From JAVKFF01 sp040226215 (lineage in GTDB: Bacteria; Pseudomonadota; Alphaproteobacteria; DSM-16000; Inquilinaceae), in contig JAVKFF010000068.1 in assembly GCA_040226215.1 (NCBI GenBank), positions 1-36,154 on the forward strand: a stretch of DNA of 36,154 nt, in the 5' to 3' direction. Positions 1-7,861 of the stretch are shown here, piece by piece. A model generated the notes under the pieces. The model saw nothing but the letters and a program-made list of their open reading frames with translations, was not told the origin of the DNA and made no database searches. The position numbers were made by a program, and so were the translations under genes. Every line of letters begins with the position of its first letter. Positions within the stretch are counted from its first letter, which is position 1.

Positions 1-44
1 CTGAGCCCGCAGGCATATGCGTCCACGCGACGAGAGGCCTTCCG

Positions 45-2441
45 ATGACCGCCGCCCAACCATCCGTCGCCGAGGTGTTCGAGACCATGGACTACGGCCC
101 CGCCCCGGAGAGCGACTCCGCCGTGCGCGCCTGGATCGACCGGCACTTCCATCCCTCCAAGATGTTCGTCGACGGCGCCAGGCGGGAACCGGCGGACGGC
201 CGCTATTTCGACATCCTGAACCCGGCGACGGGCGCGGTGCTGGGCCAGGCCTCCCAGGCCGGCGCGGCGGATGTCGACGCCGCGGTCGCCGCCGCGCGCC
301 GGGCCCAGCCCGGCTGGGCGAAGCTGCCGGGTCATGAGCGGGCGCGCTACCTCTATGCGCTCGCCCGGCTGGTCCAGCGCCATTCCCGCCATCTCGCGGT
401 GGTGGAGACGCTGGACAACGGCAAGCCGATCCGCGAGACCCGCGATCTCGATATCCCCCTGGTCGCCCGGCACTTCTACCACCACGCCGGCTGGGCCCAG
501 CTGATGGACACGGAGCTGGCCGACCGGGCGCCTGTCGGCGTCTGCGGCCAGATCATCCCGTGGAACTTCCCGCTCCTGATGCTGGCCTGGAAGATCGCCC
601 CGGCCATCGCCTGCGGCAACACTGTGGTCTTGAAGCCGGCGGAGTTCACGCCAATGACGGCGCTGGCCTTCGCCGAGCTGTGCCAGATCGCCGGCCTGCC
701 CAGGGGCGTGGTCAACATCGTCACCGGCGACGGGGAGACCGGGCGCCTGATCGTCGAACATCCGGGCATCGACAAGATCGCCTTCACCGGCTCGACCGAG
801 GTCGGCCGACAGATCCGCCGGGCCACCGCCGGGTCGGGCAAGGCGCTGACCCTGGAGCTCGGCGGCAAGTCACCCTTCATCGTCTTCGACGACGCCGATC
901 TCGACAGCGCCGTGGAGGGCGTGGTCGACGCCATCTGGTTCAACCAGGGCCAGGTCTGCTGCGCGGGGTCCCGCCTGCTCATCCAGGAGGGCGTGCACGA
1001 TCGCATGATCGCCAAGCTGCGCCAGCGCATGGAGAGCCTGCGCGTCGGCGATCCGTTGGACAAGGCGATCGACATCGGCGCCATCGTGGCGCCAGTCCAG
1101 CTCGAGCGGATCGCGAGGCTGGTCGCGCAGGGAGTGGCCGAGGGCGCGGAGATGTGGCAGCCGAGCTGGTCGGTGCCGACCGAGGGCTGCTTCTACCCGC
1201 CGACGCTGTTCACCAATGTCGCGCCCGCCTCCACCGTGATGCGCGAGGAGATCTTCGGCCCCGTCATCGCGGCGATGAGCTTCCGCACGCCCGACGAGGC
1301 GGTGGATCTGGCCAACAACACCGCCTACGGCCTCGCCGCCAGCGTCTGGTCGGAATCGATCAACCTGGCGCTGGACATCGCGCCGAAGCTGAAGGCGGGC
1401 GTCGTCTGGGTGAACACCACCAACCAGTTCGACGCCGCGGCCGGCTTCGGCGGCTACAAGGAGTCGGGCTATGGCCGCGAGGGCGGGCGCGAGGGCATCG
1501 CCGCCTACACCAGGCCCGCCTGGGAGGCCAAGCGACCGGCCTGGAAGGAACCCAAGCCCCTGCCGGACGCCAAGCCGCCGGAGAAGTCGCCGCTGGGCAT
1601 CGACCGCACGGCCAAGCTCTATATCGGCGGCAAACAGGCCCGTCCCGATGGCGGCTACCCACGGCCCGTGCTGGCACCGGACGGCACCATCCTGGGCGAG
1701 GTCGGCGAGGGCAACCGCAAGGATATCCGCAACGCCGTCGAGGCGGCGCGCAAGGCCGAGGGCTGGGCGAGCGCGAGCCAGCACAACAGAGCGCAGATCC
1801 TCTACTACATCGCCGAGAACCTGGAGGCGCGGGCGGAGGAGTTCGCCACCCGCATCCAGGCCATGACCGGCGCGAAGAAGCCCGAGGCCACGGCGGAGGT
1901 CGCGGCCAGCATAGCCCGTCTCTTCGCCTATGGCGCCTGGGCCGACAAGTACGAGGGCCAGGTGCACCAGCCGCCGATCCGCGGCCTCGCCCTGGCGATG
2001 AAGGAGCCGGTCGGCGTCGTCGCCATCGCCTGTCCGGAGGCGCCGTGCCTGCTCGGCTTCATCAGCCTGGTGGCGCCCGCTATCGCCATGGGCAACCGGG
2101 TCGTGGCCGTGCCCGGCGAGCGCCACCCGCTGGCCGCCACTGACCTCTATCAGGTGCTCGACACCTCCGACGTGCCGCCCGGCGTGGTCAACATCGTCAC
2201 CGGCGACAAGGCGGCGCTGGGCCTGGAAATGGCGAAGCACGACGCGGTCGACGCCATCTGGTATTGCGGTGCCCCGGCGGCCTGCCGGGCGGTCGAGGAG
2301 GCCGCGGCCGGCAACCTCAAGCAGTGCTGGACCGACCTCGGCCGCGGCCGCGACTGGCACGACCCGGCCCAGGCCGAAGGCCCCGACATCCTCGCCCACG
2401 CCGTCCAGGTGAAGAACATCTGGGTGCCCTATGGCGAGTGA
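45..2441 (+). CDS. Two-domain ALDH16-type aldehyde dehydrogenase
   Basis: NAD(P)-dependent aldehyde dehydrogenase of 798 residues, against about 500 for an ordinary ALDH, because two ALDH modules are fused. The first module (about residues 30-500) carries the landmarks: PWNFP with the oxyanion Asn near 174, FTGSTEVG near 247, LELGGK with the general-base Glu near 271, and GQVCCAGSR with the catalytic Cys near 305. The second module (about 525-790) has recognisable Rossmann-like stretches but no GQxC or ELGGK, so it looks catalytically dead. This architecture is known as ALDH16. It stands upstream of deoA and in the same window as deoC, so oxidation of acetaldehyde released by deoxyribose-phosphate aldolase is a plausible role (inference). 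The ATG at 45 is the first good start; the true N-terminus lies close to the window edge. Confidence 0.93.
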   Translation: MTAAQPSVAEVFETMDYGPAPESDSAVRAWIDRHFHPSKMFVDGARREPADGRYFDILNPATGAVLGQASQAGAADVDAAVAAARRAQPGWAKLPGHERARYLYALARLVQRHSRHLAVVETLDNGKPIRETRDLDIPLVARHFYHHAGWAQLMDTELADRAPVGVCGQIIPWNFPLLMLAWKIAPAIACGNTVVLKPAEFTPMTALAFAELCQIAGLPRGVVNIVTGDGETGRLIVEHPGIDKIAFTGSTEVGRQIRRATAGSGKALTLELGGKSPFIVFDDADLDSAVEGVVDAIWFNQGQVCCAGSRLLIQEGVHDRMIAKLRQRMESLRVGDPLDKAIDIGAIVAPVQLERIARLVAQGVAEGAEMWQPSWSVPTEGCFYPPTLFTNVAPASTVMREEIFGPVIAAMSFRTPDEAVDLANNTAYGLAASVWSESINLALDIAPKLKAGVVWVNTTNQFDAAAGFGGYKESGYGREGGREGIAAYTRPAWEAKRPAWKEPKPLPDAKPPEKSPLGIDRTAKLYIGGKQARPDGGYPRPVLAPDGTILGEVGEGNRKDIRNAVEAARKAEGWASASQHNRAQILYYIAENLEARAEEFATRIQAMTGAKKPEATAEVAASIARLFAYGAWADKYEGQVHQPPIRGLALAMKEPVGVVAIACPEAPCLLGFISLVAPAIAMGNRVVAVPGERHPLAATDLYQVLDTSDVPPGVVNIVTGDKAALGLEMAKHDAVDAIWYCGAPAACRAVEEAAAGNLKQCWTDLGRGRDWHDPAQAEGPDILAHAVQVKNIWVPYGE

Positions 2442-2467
2442 GTGGATTCTAACCATCAGATTTTCCT

Positions 2468-2549
2468 GTCATTCCCGCGAAAGCGGGAATCCAGTCCGGC
2501 CGCGCGGGCTGCACCGGCGGCCTGGATTCCCGGTCGAGCCGGGAATGAC
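2468..2549. repeat. Composite palindromic repeat (REP-like) between ALDH and deoA
   Basis: The element starts GTCATTCCCGCG and ends CGGGAATGAC, so its outer arms are inverted copies. Each half is itself a hairpin: ATTCCCGC/GCGGGAAT in the left half and ATTCCCGG/CCGGGAAT in the right. Both halves also carry the inverted pair ATTCCAG/CTGGAT. It lies in the 250-bp non-coding gap 2442-2691, where I see no gene. It resembles the short palindromic repeats scattered between genes in many alphaproteobacteria, and transcribed it would form two stable stem-loops. There is no T-tract, so terminator function is not assured. Confidence 0.75.
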
Positions 2550-2691
2550 AACCAACTGAACGATCACCGGCAGGTAACCAGGGTCCCACCCCCTCATACC
2601 CGCCATCCACACGGCTGACTTGCCGGTCGGCCAGGGCTTCTTCATGGTGCCGGAAACGCCCACCTGAGCCCTCCGACGGAGCCGTCCGACC

Positions 2692-4047
2692 GTGTCCGAC
2701 CACCCCTCCGATGCCCGCTTCCTGCCGCAGGAGACCATCGCCCGGAAGCGCGACGGCGGGGTGCTGTCGGACGCGGAGATCGAGGCCTTCATCGCCGGGG
2801 TGACGGACGGGCGGGTGACCGAGGGCCAGGTCGCCGCCTTCGCCATGGCGGTGATCTTCAACAAGATGAGCCTGGATGAGCGGGTCGCCCTGACCCGGGC
2901 GATGACCAGGTCTGGCCAAGTGCTGGACTGGTCGGCGGAGGACCTCCCGGGCCCGGTGCTCGACAAGCACTCGACCGGCGGCATCGGCGACAAGGTCAGC
3001 CTGGTTCTGGGTCCCGCGATCGCGGCGTGCGGCGGCTTCAATCCGATGATCTCCGGCCGCGGCCTGGGCCACACCGGCGGCACACTGGACAAGTTCGACG
3101 CCATCCCGGGCTATGCCACCCAGCCAGACCTCGCCACCTTCCGCCGCGTGGTGCGCGAGGCGGGCACGGCGATCATCGGCGCCACCGACGACATCGCGCC
3201 CGCCGACCGGCGCATCTATGCCATCCGCGACATCACCGCGACGGTCGAGTCCCTCGACCTGATCACCGCCTCGATCCTGTCGAAGAAGCTGGCCGCCGGC
3301 CTCGACGCCCTGGTGATGGACGTCAAGTTCGGCTCCGGCGCCTTCGCCCGCCGGGCGGAGGACGCGGTGGACCTGGCCCGGTCCATCGTCACGGTCGCCA
3401 CGGGTGCCGGCATGTCGACGGTCGCCCTGATGACCGACATGAACCAGTGCCTCGGCACGACGGCCGGCAACGCGCTGGAAGTGGCGGAGGCCGTCGCCAT
3501 GCTGACCGGCGAGCCGGGCGATCCCCGGCTTTACCAGGTGACGCGGGCACTGGTCGCCGAGGCGCTGGTGCTGGGCGGCATCGCCGGCGACCGGGAGGAG
3601 GCCGGTCAGAAATTCGACCAGGCGATTGCCAGCGGTGCCGCGGCCGAGCGTTTCGACCGCATGGTGGCCGGGCTCGGCGGACCTGTCGGCTTCGTCGAGG
3701 ATCCCTGGGCGCATCTCCGCCGCGCCCCGGTCACCCTGAGCGTCGCGGCCGAGACGCCGGGCATCGTCCAGGCCATCGACGCGCGCGCCTACGGCCTCGC
3801 CATCATCGATCTGGGCGGTGGCCGGACCCGGCCCGAGGACACCATCGACCATGCCGTGGGTCTGGCCGACTGCGCCGGGATCGGCGACCGGGTCGGACCG
3901 GCTGACCGGCCGCTGGCGGTCGTGCATGCCGCGGACGAGGCCGCCGCCGAGCGGGCCGCGGCACGTCTTCGCGCCGCCGTCACCATCGGCGACGCGATAG
4001 CGCCCGAGCGGCCGCTGATCTCCCGGCGCATCGCCGCCCATTCATGA
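2692..4047 (+). CDS. deoA: Thymidine phosphorylase
   Basis: Cytosolic pyrimidine nucleoside phosphorylase, converting thymidine or deoxyuridine plus phosphate to the base and 2-deoxyribose-1-phosphate. The 451-residue product matches the usual length of about 440. It shows the DeoA signatures STGGIGDKVSL (phosphate-binding loop), GRGLGHTGGTLDKFDAIPGY and MDVKFGSGAF in order, with the N-terminal alpha domain (IARKRDGGVLSDAEIEAF) intact. The start is a GTG: translation from 2692 places the conserved N-terminus correctly, and a GGAG lies about 10 nt upstream. It follows the ALDH gene after a 250-bp gap holding a palindromic repeat and is followed 13 nt later by the EamA transporter, suggesting an operon with it and add. 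Confidence 0.96.
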   Translation: MSDHPSDARFLPQETIARKRDGGVLSDAEIEAFIAGVTDGRVTEGQVAAFAMAVIFNKMSLDERVALTRAMTRSGQVLDWSAEDLPGPVLDKHSTGGIGDKVSLVLGPAIAACGGFNPMISGRGLGHTGGTLDKFDAIPGYATQPDLATFRRVVREAGTAIIGATDDIAPADRRIYAIRDITATVESLDLITASILSKKLAAGLDALVMDVKFGSGAFARRAEDAVDLARSIVTVATGAGMSTVALMTDMNQCLGTTAGNALEVAEAVAMLTGEPGDPRLYQVTRALVAEALVLGGIAGDREEAGQKFDQAIASGAAAERFDRMVAGLGGPVGFVEDPWAHLRRAPVTLSVAAETPGIVQAIDARAYGLAIIDLGGGRTRPEDTIDHAVGLADCAGIGDRVGPADRPLAVVHAADEAAAERAAARLRAAVTIGDAIAPERPLISRRIAAHS

Positions 4048-4060
4048 GCGTGGGCTGGCC

Positions 4061-5047
4061 ATGACCGCCCAGGCCGGCGTGCCGGCGCGCGGCGTGGAAC
4101 TGCGCGGCATCGGGCTCTACACCGCGGCGATCCTGCTGCTCTCGGTGATGGACGCGATGATCAAGTGGGCGACCGATTTCTATCCGGTCGTCCAGATCGT
4201 CGCCTTCCGCTCGGTCATCGGCCTGCTGCCGATCCTGGTCGTGCTGGCCTGGCGGCGGCGCTTCCACGAGGTCCGAACCCGGCGTCCGCTGATCCATGTG
4301 GCGCGCGGCGTCATCGGCGTCAGCGCCGGCTTCTGCTTCTTCTACGCCTTCAAGACCCTGCCCCTGGTCGACGCCTACGCCATCGCCTTCGCCTCGCCCC
4401 TGTTCATCACCGCGCTCAGCGTGCCGGTGCTGGGAGAAGCCGTCGGCGCGCGCCGCTGGACCGCGGTCGCCATCGGCTTCCTGGGCATTCTGGTGATCCT
4501 GCGCCCGGGTATCGAGGGCATCGACCAGTTCCTCACCCTGGGCGGGCTGGCGGCGCTCGCCGGCACCTTCCTGTTCGCGCTCTCCGTGCTGCTGATCCGC
4601 CGTTTCGGCCGCACGGAAACCAGCGCCGCCATGGTGCTGTGGTCCGGCATCACCGGCGCCGTCATCGCCTCGGTGGTCAGCGTGCCGGACTTCGTGCCGC
4701 CGGACGCCTTCGGCTGGGGCCTGATGGGCTCGATCGGCCTGCTCGGCGGTGTCGCCACGATCATGCTGACCGAGGCGTTCCGCACCGCCAGGCCGGCGGT
4801 CCTCGCCCCCTTCGAATACACGGCGATGGTCTGGGCCGTCATCTTCGGGCTGGCGATCTGGGGCGACGTGCCGGACCTCTGGGTCGGCGTCGGCTCGGCC
4901 ATCGTTATCGCCGCCGGCCTCTACATCCTGCACCGGGAGCGCCGGCGCGACGTCGAGACTGCCGGTTCCGAGCGCCTGGCCGCCGCCCCGCTGGCGGCGC
5001 CCCAGGGCGCCAGGGAACCACCTGGCGGCGGCGACCGCGAGGATTGA
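4061..5047 (+). CDS. EamA/DMT-family membrane transporter
   Basis: Integral inner-membrane protein of 328 residues with about ten hydrophobic segments in two EamA repeats (about residues 18-150 and 165-295), as expected for drug/metabolite transporters. The conserved first-repeat pattern is visible (MDAMIKW, FYPVVQIVAFRS, followed by a glycine-rich helix). The substrate cannot be read from sequence. It sits 13 nt after deoA and 31 nt before add, so co-transcription is likely and transport of a nucleobase, nucleoside or related product is an inference from context only. The C-terminal tail (about 300-328) is hydrophilic and arginine/glycine-rich. No strong Shine-Dalgarno is visible; the ATG at 4061 is chosen because it immediately precedes the conserved domain. 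Confidence 0.9.
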   Translation: MTAQAGVPARGVELRGIGLYTAAILLLSVMDAMIKWATDFYPVVQIVAFRSVIGLLPILVVLAWRRRFHEVRTRRPLIHVARGVIGVSAGFCFFYAFKTLPLVDAYAIAFASPLFITALSVPVLGEAVGARRWTAVAIGFLGILVILRPGIEGIDQFLTLGGLAALAGTFLFALSVLLIRRFGRTETSAAMVLWSGITGAVIASVVSVPDFVPPDAFGWGLMGSIGLLGGVATIMLTEAFRTARPAVLAPFEYTAMVWAVIFGLAIWGDVPDLWVGVGSAIVIAAGLYILHRERRRDVETAGSERLAAAPLAAPQGAREPPGGGDRED

Positions 5048-5078
5048 CCGGGCTGCTGAACCCGGCCATGACAGCGCC

Positions 5079-6071
5079 ATGACCGACCTCCACGCCCTGC
5101 CCAAGGCCGAACTCCACCTGCATCTCGAGGGCGCCGCCTCGCCCGACCTGGTGCGCCGGCTCGCCCTGCGGCACAGGATGACGCTGCCCGACGACCTGTT
5201 CGCGCCGGACGGCAGCTTCGCCTGGTCGGATTTCCTGCATTTCCTCCGGGTCTACGACGTCGCCTCCAGCGTCATCCGCACGCCGCAGGACTACCGCGAC
5301 CTGACCTACGACTATCTCTGCCGCTCGGCGGCGGAGGGCGGCATCTATGCCGAACTGATGTCCTCGCCCGACCACGCAGCCGCCGCCGGCATGAGCTATC
5401 GCGATCATCTCGACGGCATCGCCCAGGGCATCGAGGACGCGCGCCGCGACAGCGGGATCGAGGCGCGCATCATCGTCACCTGCGTGCGCCATTTCGGGCT
5501 GGAGCGGGCGATGGCGGTGGCCCGCGACGTGGTGGCCAACCCGCACCCGCTGGTCACCGGCTTCGGCATGGGCGGGGACGAGGCCGCGTTCCCGCCCGGC
5601 CAGTTCGCGCCCGTCTTCACCCTCGTGCACGCGGAGGCCGGGCTCGCCTGCACCGTCCATGCCGGGGAGTTCGGTGGTCCGGAGAGCGTGCGCGAGGCCC
5701 TCGACACCCTGCCGGTGACCCGGCTCGGCCACGGCGTGCGCGCCATCGAGGACGAGGGCCTGGTCGCCGAGATCGTCGCGCGCGGAATCGTCCTGGAGAC
5801 CTGCCCGATGAGCAACATCGCCACCGGGGTCTTTCCCAACTACGGCGCCCATCCCCTGCCGCGACTGCTGGCCATGGGTGCGCGCTGCACCCTGTCCAGC
5901 GACGACCCGCCCTATTTCGCCAGTTCCATCGGCATCGAATACGCCAACGCCGCCACCGTCTTCGGCTTCGACGCCTCGACCCTGACCGGCTTCACGCGGA
6001 CAAGCCTGGAGGCCGCCTTCGTCGACGAGGAAACGCGCCGCCGCCTGCTGGCGCGGCTCGACTCCGGCTGA
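5079..6071 (+). CDS. add: Adenosine deaminase family protein
   Basis: Zinc-dependent amidohydrolase that hydrolyses adenosine (or adenine) to inosine (or hypoxanthine) plus ammonia. The 330-residue length fits the family (about 330-350). Metal-binding and catalytic motifs are in order: HLHLEGA near the N-terminus (HxH), HAGEFGGPES (His and catalytic Glu region), RLGHGVRA and SSDDPPYF (metal Asp pair). Placement with deoA, and with the PNP and importer genes elsewhere in the window, supports a nucleoside salvage role. Alphaproteobacterial members of this family include adenine deaminases, so the exact substrate is less certain than the family. Its stop faces the stop of the convergent tautomerase gene across a strong hairpin. 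Confidence 0.92.
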   Translation: MTDLHALPKAELHLHLEGAASPDLVRRLALRHRMTLPDDLFAPDGSFAWSDFLHFLRVYDVASSVIRTPQDYRDLTYDYLCRSAAEGGIYAELMSSPDHAAAAGMSYRDHLDGIAQGIEDARRDSGIEARIIVTCVRHFGLERAMAVARDVVANPHPLVTGFGMGGDEAAFPPGQFAPVFTLVHAEAGLACTVHAGEFGGPESVREALDTLPVTRLGHGVRAIEDEGLVAEIVARGIVLETCPMSNIATGVFPNYGAHPLPRLLAMGARCTLSSDDPPYFASSIGIEYANAATVFGFDASTLTGFTRTSLEAAFVDEETRRRLLARLDSG

Positions 6072-6076
6072 ATTGT

Positions 6077-6117
6077 CGGCGCCCGGCCGCATCCCCAGGA
6101 GGCGCGGCCGGGCACCG
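6077..6117. terminator. Hairpin between convergent add and tautomerase genes
   Basis: Positions 6077-6090 (CGGCGCCCGGCCGC) and 6104-6117 (GCGGCCGGGCACCG) pair as a stem of about 14 bp with a 13-nt loop and a single imperfect position that can pair as G-U on one strand. It lies exactly in the 52-bp gap between two convergent stop codons, which fits a bidirectional transcription terminator. No clear T-tract follows on either strand, so intrinsic termination is likely but not certain. Confidence 0.6.
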
Positions 6118-6123
6118 TCGGCC

Positions 6124-6345
6124 TCAGGACGCGGCCGAGGCCATGGCCTTGACGTCGCGGGCTGCCAGCGGCTTGCCGCCGATCGCCCACTCGCCGCCGG
6201 CATACTCCTGAATTCTGACCCAGGTGACGCCGCGCATGGCCTCGCCTTCGATGGCGACCATGGTTTCGGTCACCTTCTCGATCATCTCCCGCTTCTGCTG
6301 CGGGGTGAACACGTCCTCGATGAGCTGGATGTCGACGAGCGGCAT
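6124..6345 (-). CDS. 4-oxalocrotonate tautomerase-like small enzyme
   Basis: A 73-residue tautomerase-superfamily protein. These enzymes use the N-terminal proline, exposed after Met removal, as the catalytic base in keto-enol tautomerisation. The sequence begins MPLVDIQLIEDVFTP, so the start must be the ATG at 6343-6345, which has an AGGAG Shine-Dalgarno at 6354-6358, 8 nt away. An upstream in-frame GTG at 6354 would bury the proline and overlaps that Shine-Dalgarno. The helix FTPQQKREMIEKVTETM is typical of the family. The substrate is unknown. It is divergent from an HxlR-family regulator with an operator-like inverted repeat between them, suggesting the regulator controls it. Confidence 0.88.
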   Translation of the reverse strand: MPLVDIQLIEDVFTPQQKREMIEKVTETMVAIEGEAMRGVTWVRIQEYAGGEWAIGGKPLAARDVKAMASAAS

Positions 6346-6433
6346 GGTTCTCACTCCTCTGTCTGGCGTCCGCGGCGGCGGGCGTCTCCCGCCGCCAGTG
6401 CATGCAGTGGTCTCATGGCGGGGGACCGGCCAG

Positions 6434-6476
6434 CCAGTTCACGATCTGAATCCACCCGATACAGATTCTGAACTGG
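6434..6476. promoter_or_regulatory. Operator-like inverted repeat upstream of HxlR regulator
   Basis: Left arm 6434-6448 (CCAGTTCACGATCTG) and right arm 6462-6476 (CAGATTCTGAACTGG) are inverted copies with 13 of 15 positions matching and a 13-bp spacer. It lies in the 217-bp non-coding gap between the divergent tautomerase and HxlR genes, about 90-130 bp from each start. A symmetric site of this size and position suits a dimeric winged-helix regulator, so binding by the adjacent HxlR protein is the natural hypothesis. The site is seen directly; the binding protein is inferred. Confidence 0.6.
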
Positions 6477-6562
6477 CGGACCGGACGCCGACGCCCCTAG
6501 ACTCCGGCTCCGAGACTGGGTCCCCGATGATCTGTGAAGGGGATCCGCAATGGAGGTTGGGG

Positions 6563-7261
6563 ATGACCGAGACAAGCTACCGACAGTTCTGTCCCGTCGC
6601 CATGGCGGCCGAAATCCTGTGCAATCGCTGGACCATGGTGCTGATCCGCGAACTGCTTGCCGGTTCGACCCGCTTCAACGCCCTGCGCCGCGGCGTTCCC
6701 CGCATGTCGCCGGCCCTCCTGTCGCAGCGCCTGAAGGAGCTTGAGGCGGTCGGCATCGTCGAAAGGCGGCCGGCACCCGGCGAGCCGGACGTTCTGGAAT
6801 ACGCGCTCACCGCTGCCGGCCGGGACCTGATGCCGGTCGTCGAGTCGCTGGGCTGCTGGGGCCATCGCTGGGTCGAGTCCCGCCTGTCGCTGGAGCACCT
6901 CGACGCCGGACTGCTGATGTGGGACATGCGCCGCAATCTCGATCCGACGCCGATGCCGCTGCGCCGCAACGTCATCCAGTTCAGCTATCCGGAACTGACG
7001 CCCGACCAGCGCCAGTGGTGGCTGATCGTGGAGCCGGACAGCGATGTCGACCTCTGCTCTCTCGACCCCGGCTTCGACGTCGACCTCTACGTCTCCACCG
7101 ACCTCAGGACGATGACGCGCATCTGGATGGGCATGACGACGGTGCAGACGGAGCGCGGCGCGGACCGCCTGCATCTCGTGGGCCGGCGCGATCTGGAGCA
7201 GGCGATGCAGTCCTGGCTCGGCCTCAGCCCGTTCGCCGGCGTCGAACGCAAGGTGGCGTGA
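6563..7261 (+). CDS. HxlR-family transcriptional regulator with C-terminal SCP2-like domain
   Basis: DNA-binding regulator of 232 residues. Residues about 8-100 form the HxlR winged helix: CPVAMAAEILCNRWTMVLIREL, then FNALRRGVPRMSPALLSQRLKELE (recognition region) and a wing. The remaining part (about 120-225) resembles the SCP2 sterol-carrier-like ligand domain fused to some HxlR proteins. HxlR proteins commonly respond to small reactive or aromatic compounds; the ligand here is unknown. The ATG at 6563 is preceded by GGAGG at 6552-6556 with 6-nt spacing, which decides it over earlier in-frame starts. It is divergent from the tautomerase gene with an inverted repeat between them, indicating probable autoregulation and control of that gene. 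Confidence 0.9.
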   Translation: MTETSYRQFCPVAMAAEILCNRWTMVLIRELLAGSTRFNALRRGVPRMSPALLSQRLKELEAVGIVERRPAPGEPDVLEYALTAAGRDLMPVVESLGCWGHRWVESRLSLEHLDAGLLMWDMRRNLDPTPMPLRRNVIQFSYPELTPDQRQWWLIVEPDSDVDLCSLDPGFDVDLYVSTDLRTMTRIWMGMTTVQTERGADRLHLVGRRDLEQAMQSWLGLSPFAGVERKVA

Positions 7262-7408
7262 CGGCGCGCGTCTCCCTAACCTATTGACATGAAATAATAA
7301 TTGTTGTTCCCGCGAGAATCGGGGACCCAGAGCCACAGTGCGGTGCGCGCAGCCCGTGTCCCCGGGCGAGGCGGGGGCGATTTCGGGTGGCGTGGGAGAG
7401 GACGCCCG

Positions 7409-7462
7409 GTCGGTCCCGGGGCTGCGGCGCGGCACTATGCGCCGCACCGCGCACGGGACGAC
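7409..7462. repeat. Palindromic repeat, CGTCCCGG family, copy 1
   Basis: Outer arms GTCGGTCCCG and CGGGACGAC face each other, and an inner perfect pair GCGGCGC/GCGCCGC flanks a short loop, giving a long interrupted hairpin. Related elements occur at 7493-7525 and 13633-13721, so this is a dispersed REP-like family rather than a single terminator. Confidence 0.6.
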
Positions 7463-7492
7463 TCTCTTGATAGGTGATTCTGAAAAAAATGC

Positions 7493-7525
7493 GTCGTCCC
7501 GGCCGACCGAAGGGAGAGCCGGGAC
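7493..7525. repeat. Palindromic repeat, CGTCCCGG family, copy 2
   Basis: GTCGTCCCGG at 7493-7502 pairs with CCGGGAC ending at 7525 around a purine-rich loop. It begins 30 bp after copy 1 in the same gap and shares the GTCGTCCCGG core with the element near 13672. Confidence 0.55.
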
Positions 7526-7571
7526 CGGTCGCCCGTCATCGCCGACGGCGCGACCGGCGTGCAAGGCGCGG

Positions 7572-7766
7572 TCAGGTTGGCGGTGTGCGTGGCCGCTGGC
7601 CGTCGCCTTCTGCCGTCGCCACACCTGCGGCGCCCAACTCGCCGATCAGTTCCCAGCGGGCCTGCAGCCAGTGGTCGATGGCGAAGCCCTCCGGCCGGCC
7701 GGCAGCCTCCCAGATGGCGCGCGCACGGGCGCGGATCGCCTCCTCGCTCGGTTCAGGAATGGGCAC
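7572..7766 (-). CDS. DUF2934 small protein
   Basis: Short protein of about 64 residues whose core IRARARAIWEAAGRPEG followed by DHWLQARWEL matches the DUF2934 pattern (helix, WxxAGRPxG, then xHWLQAxxEL). The function of the family is unknown; members are small soluble proteins often near stress genes. The start is uncertain: the GTG at 7764-7766 gives a product beginning PIPEPSEEAI and has GGGGAG about 10 nt upstream, while an in-frame GTG at 7790 would add eight residues without a visible ribosome site. It is transcribed the same way as ahpC-ahpD, about 70 bp downstream of ahpD, so it may be read from the OxyR-controlled promoter. Confidence 0.75.
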   Translation of the reverse strand: MPIPEPSEEAIRARARAIWEAAGRPEGFAIDHWLQARWELIGELGAAGVATAEGDGQRPRTPPT

Positions 7767-7861
7767 GGACCGCCGGCTCCCCGGTCTCACAGCACAGGCT
7801 CGGGAGCGAGAATGACCGGGGAACCGCGGCCGCGCAAGTGGCCAGGCGTGAGCCGGCGGGC

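Larger units (their letters stand above)
7262..7571. other. Non-coding gap rich in palindromes
   Basis: No supported gene lies between the HxlR stop and the DUF2934 gene. The start is AT-rich, with a TTGACA at 7284-7289 but no well-spaced -10 on either strand. A small inverted pair, GTTCCCG/CGGGGAC, follows near 7305-7326. Two larger palindromic elements of the CGTCCCGG family occupy 7409-7462 and 7493-7525 and are listed separately. Confidence 0.6.

Noticed and set aside
7284..7312. TTGACA followed by AT-rich sequence as a promoter
   Set aside because: No -10 element lies at 16-18 bp on the plus strand and no plus-strand gene follows within the gap.
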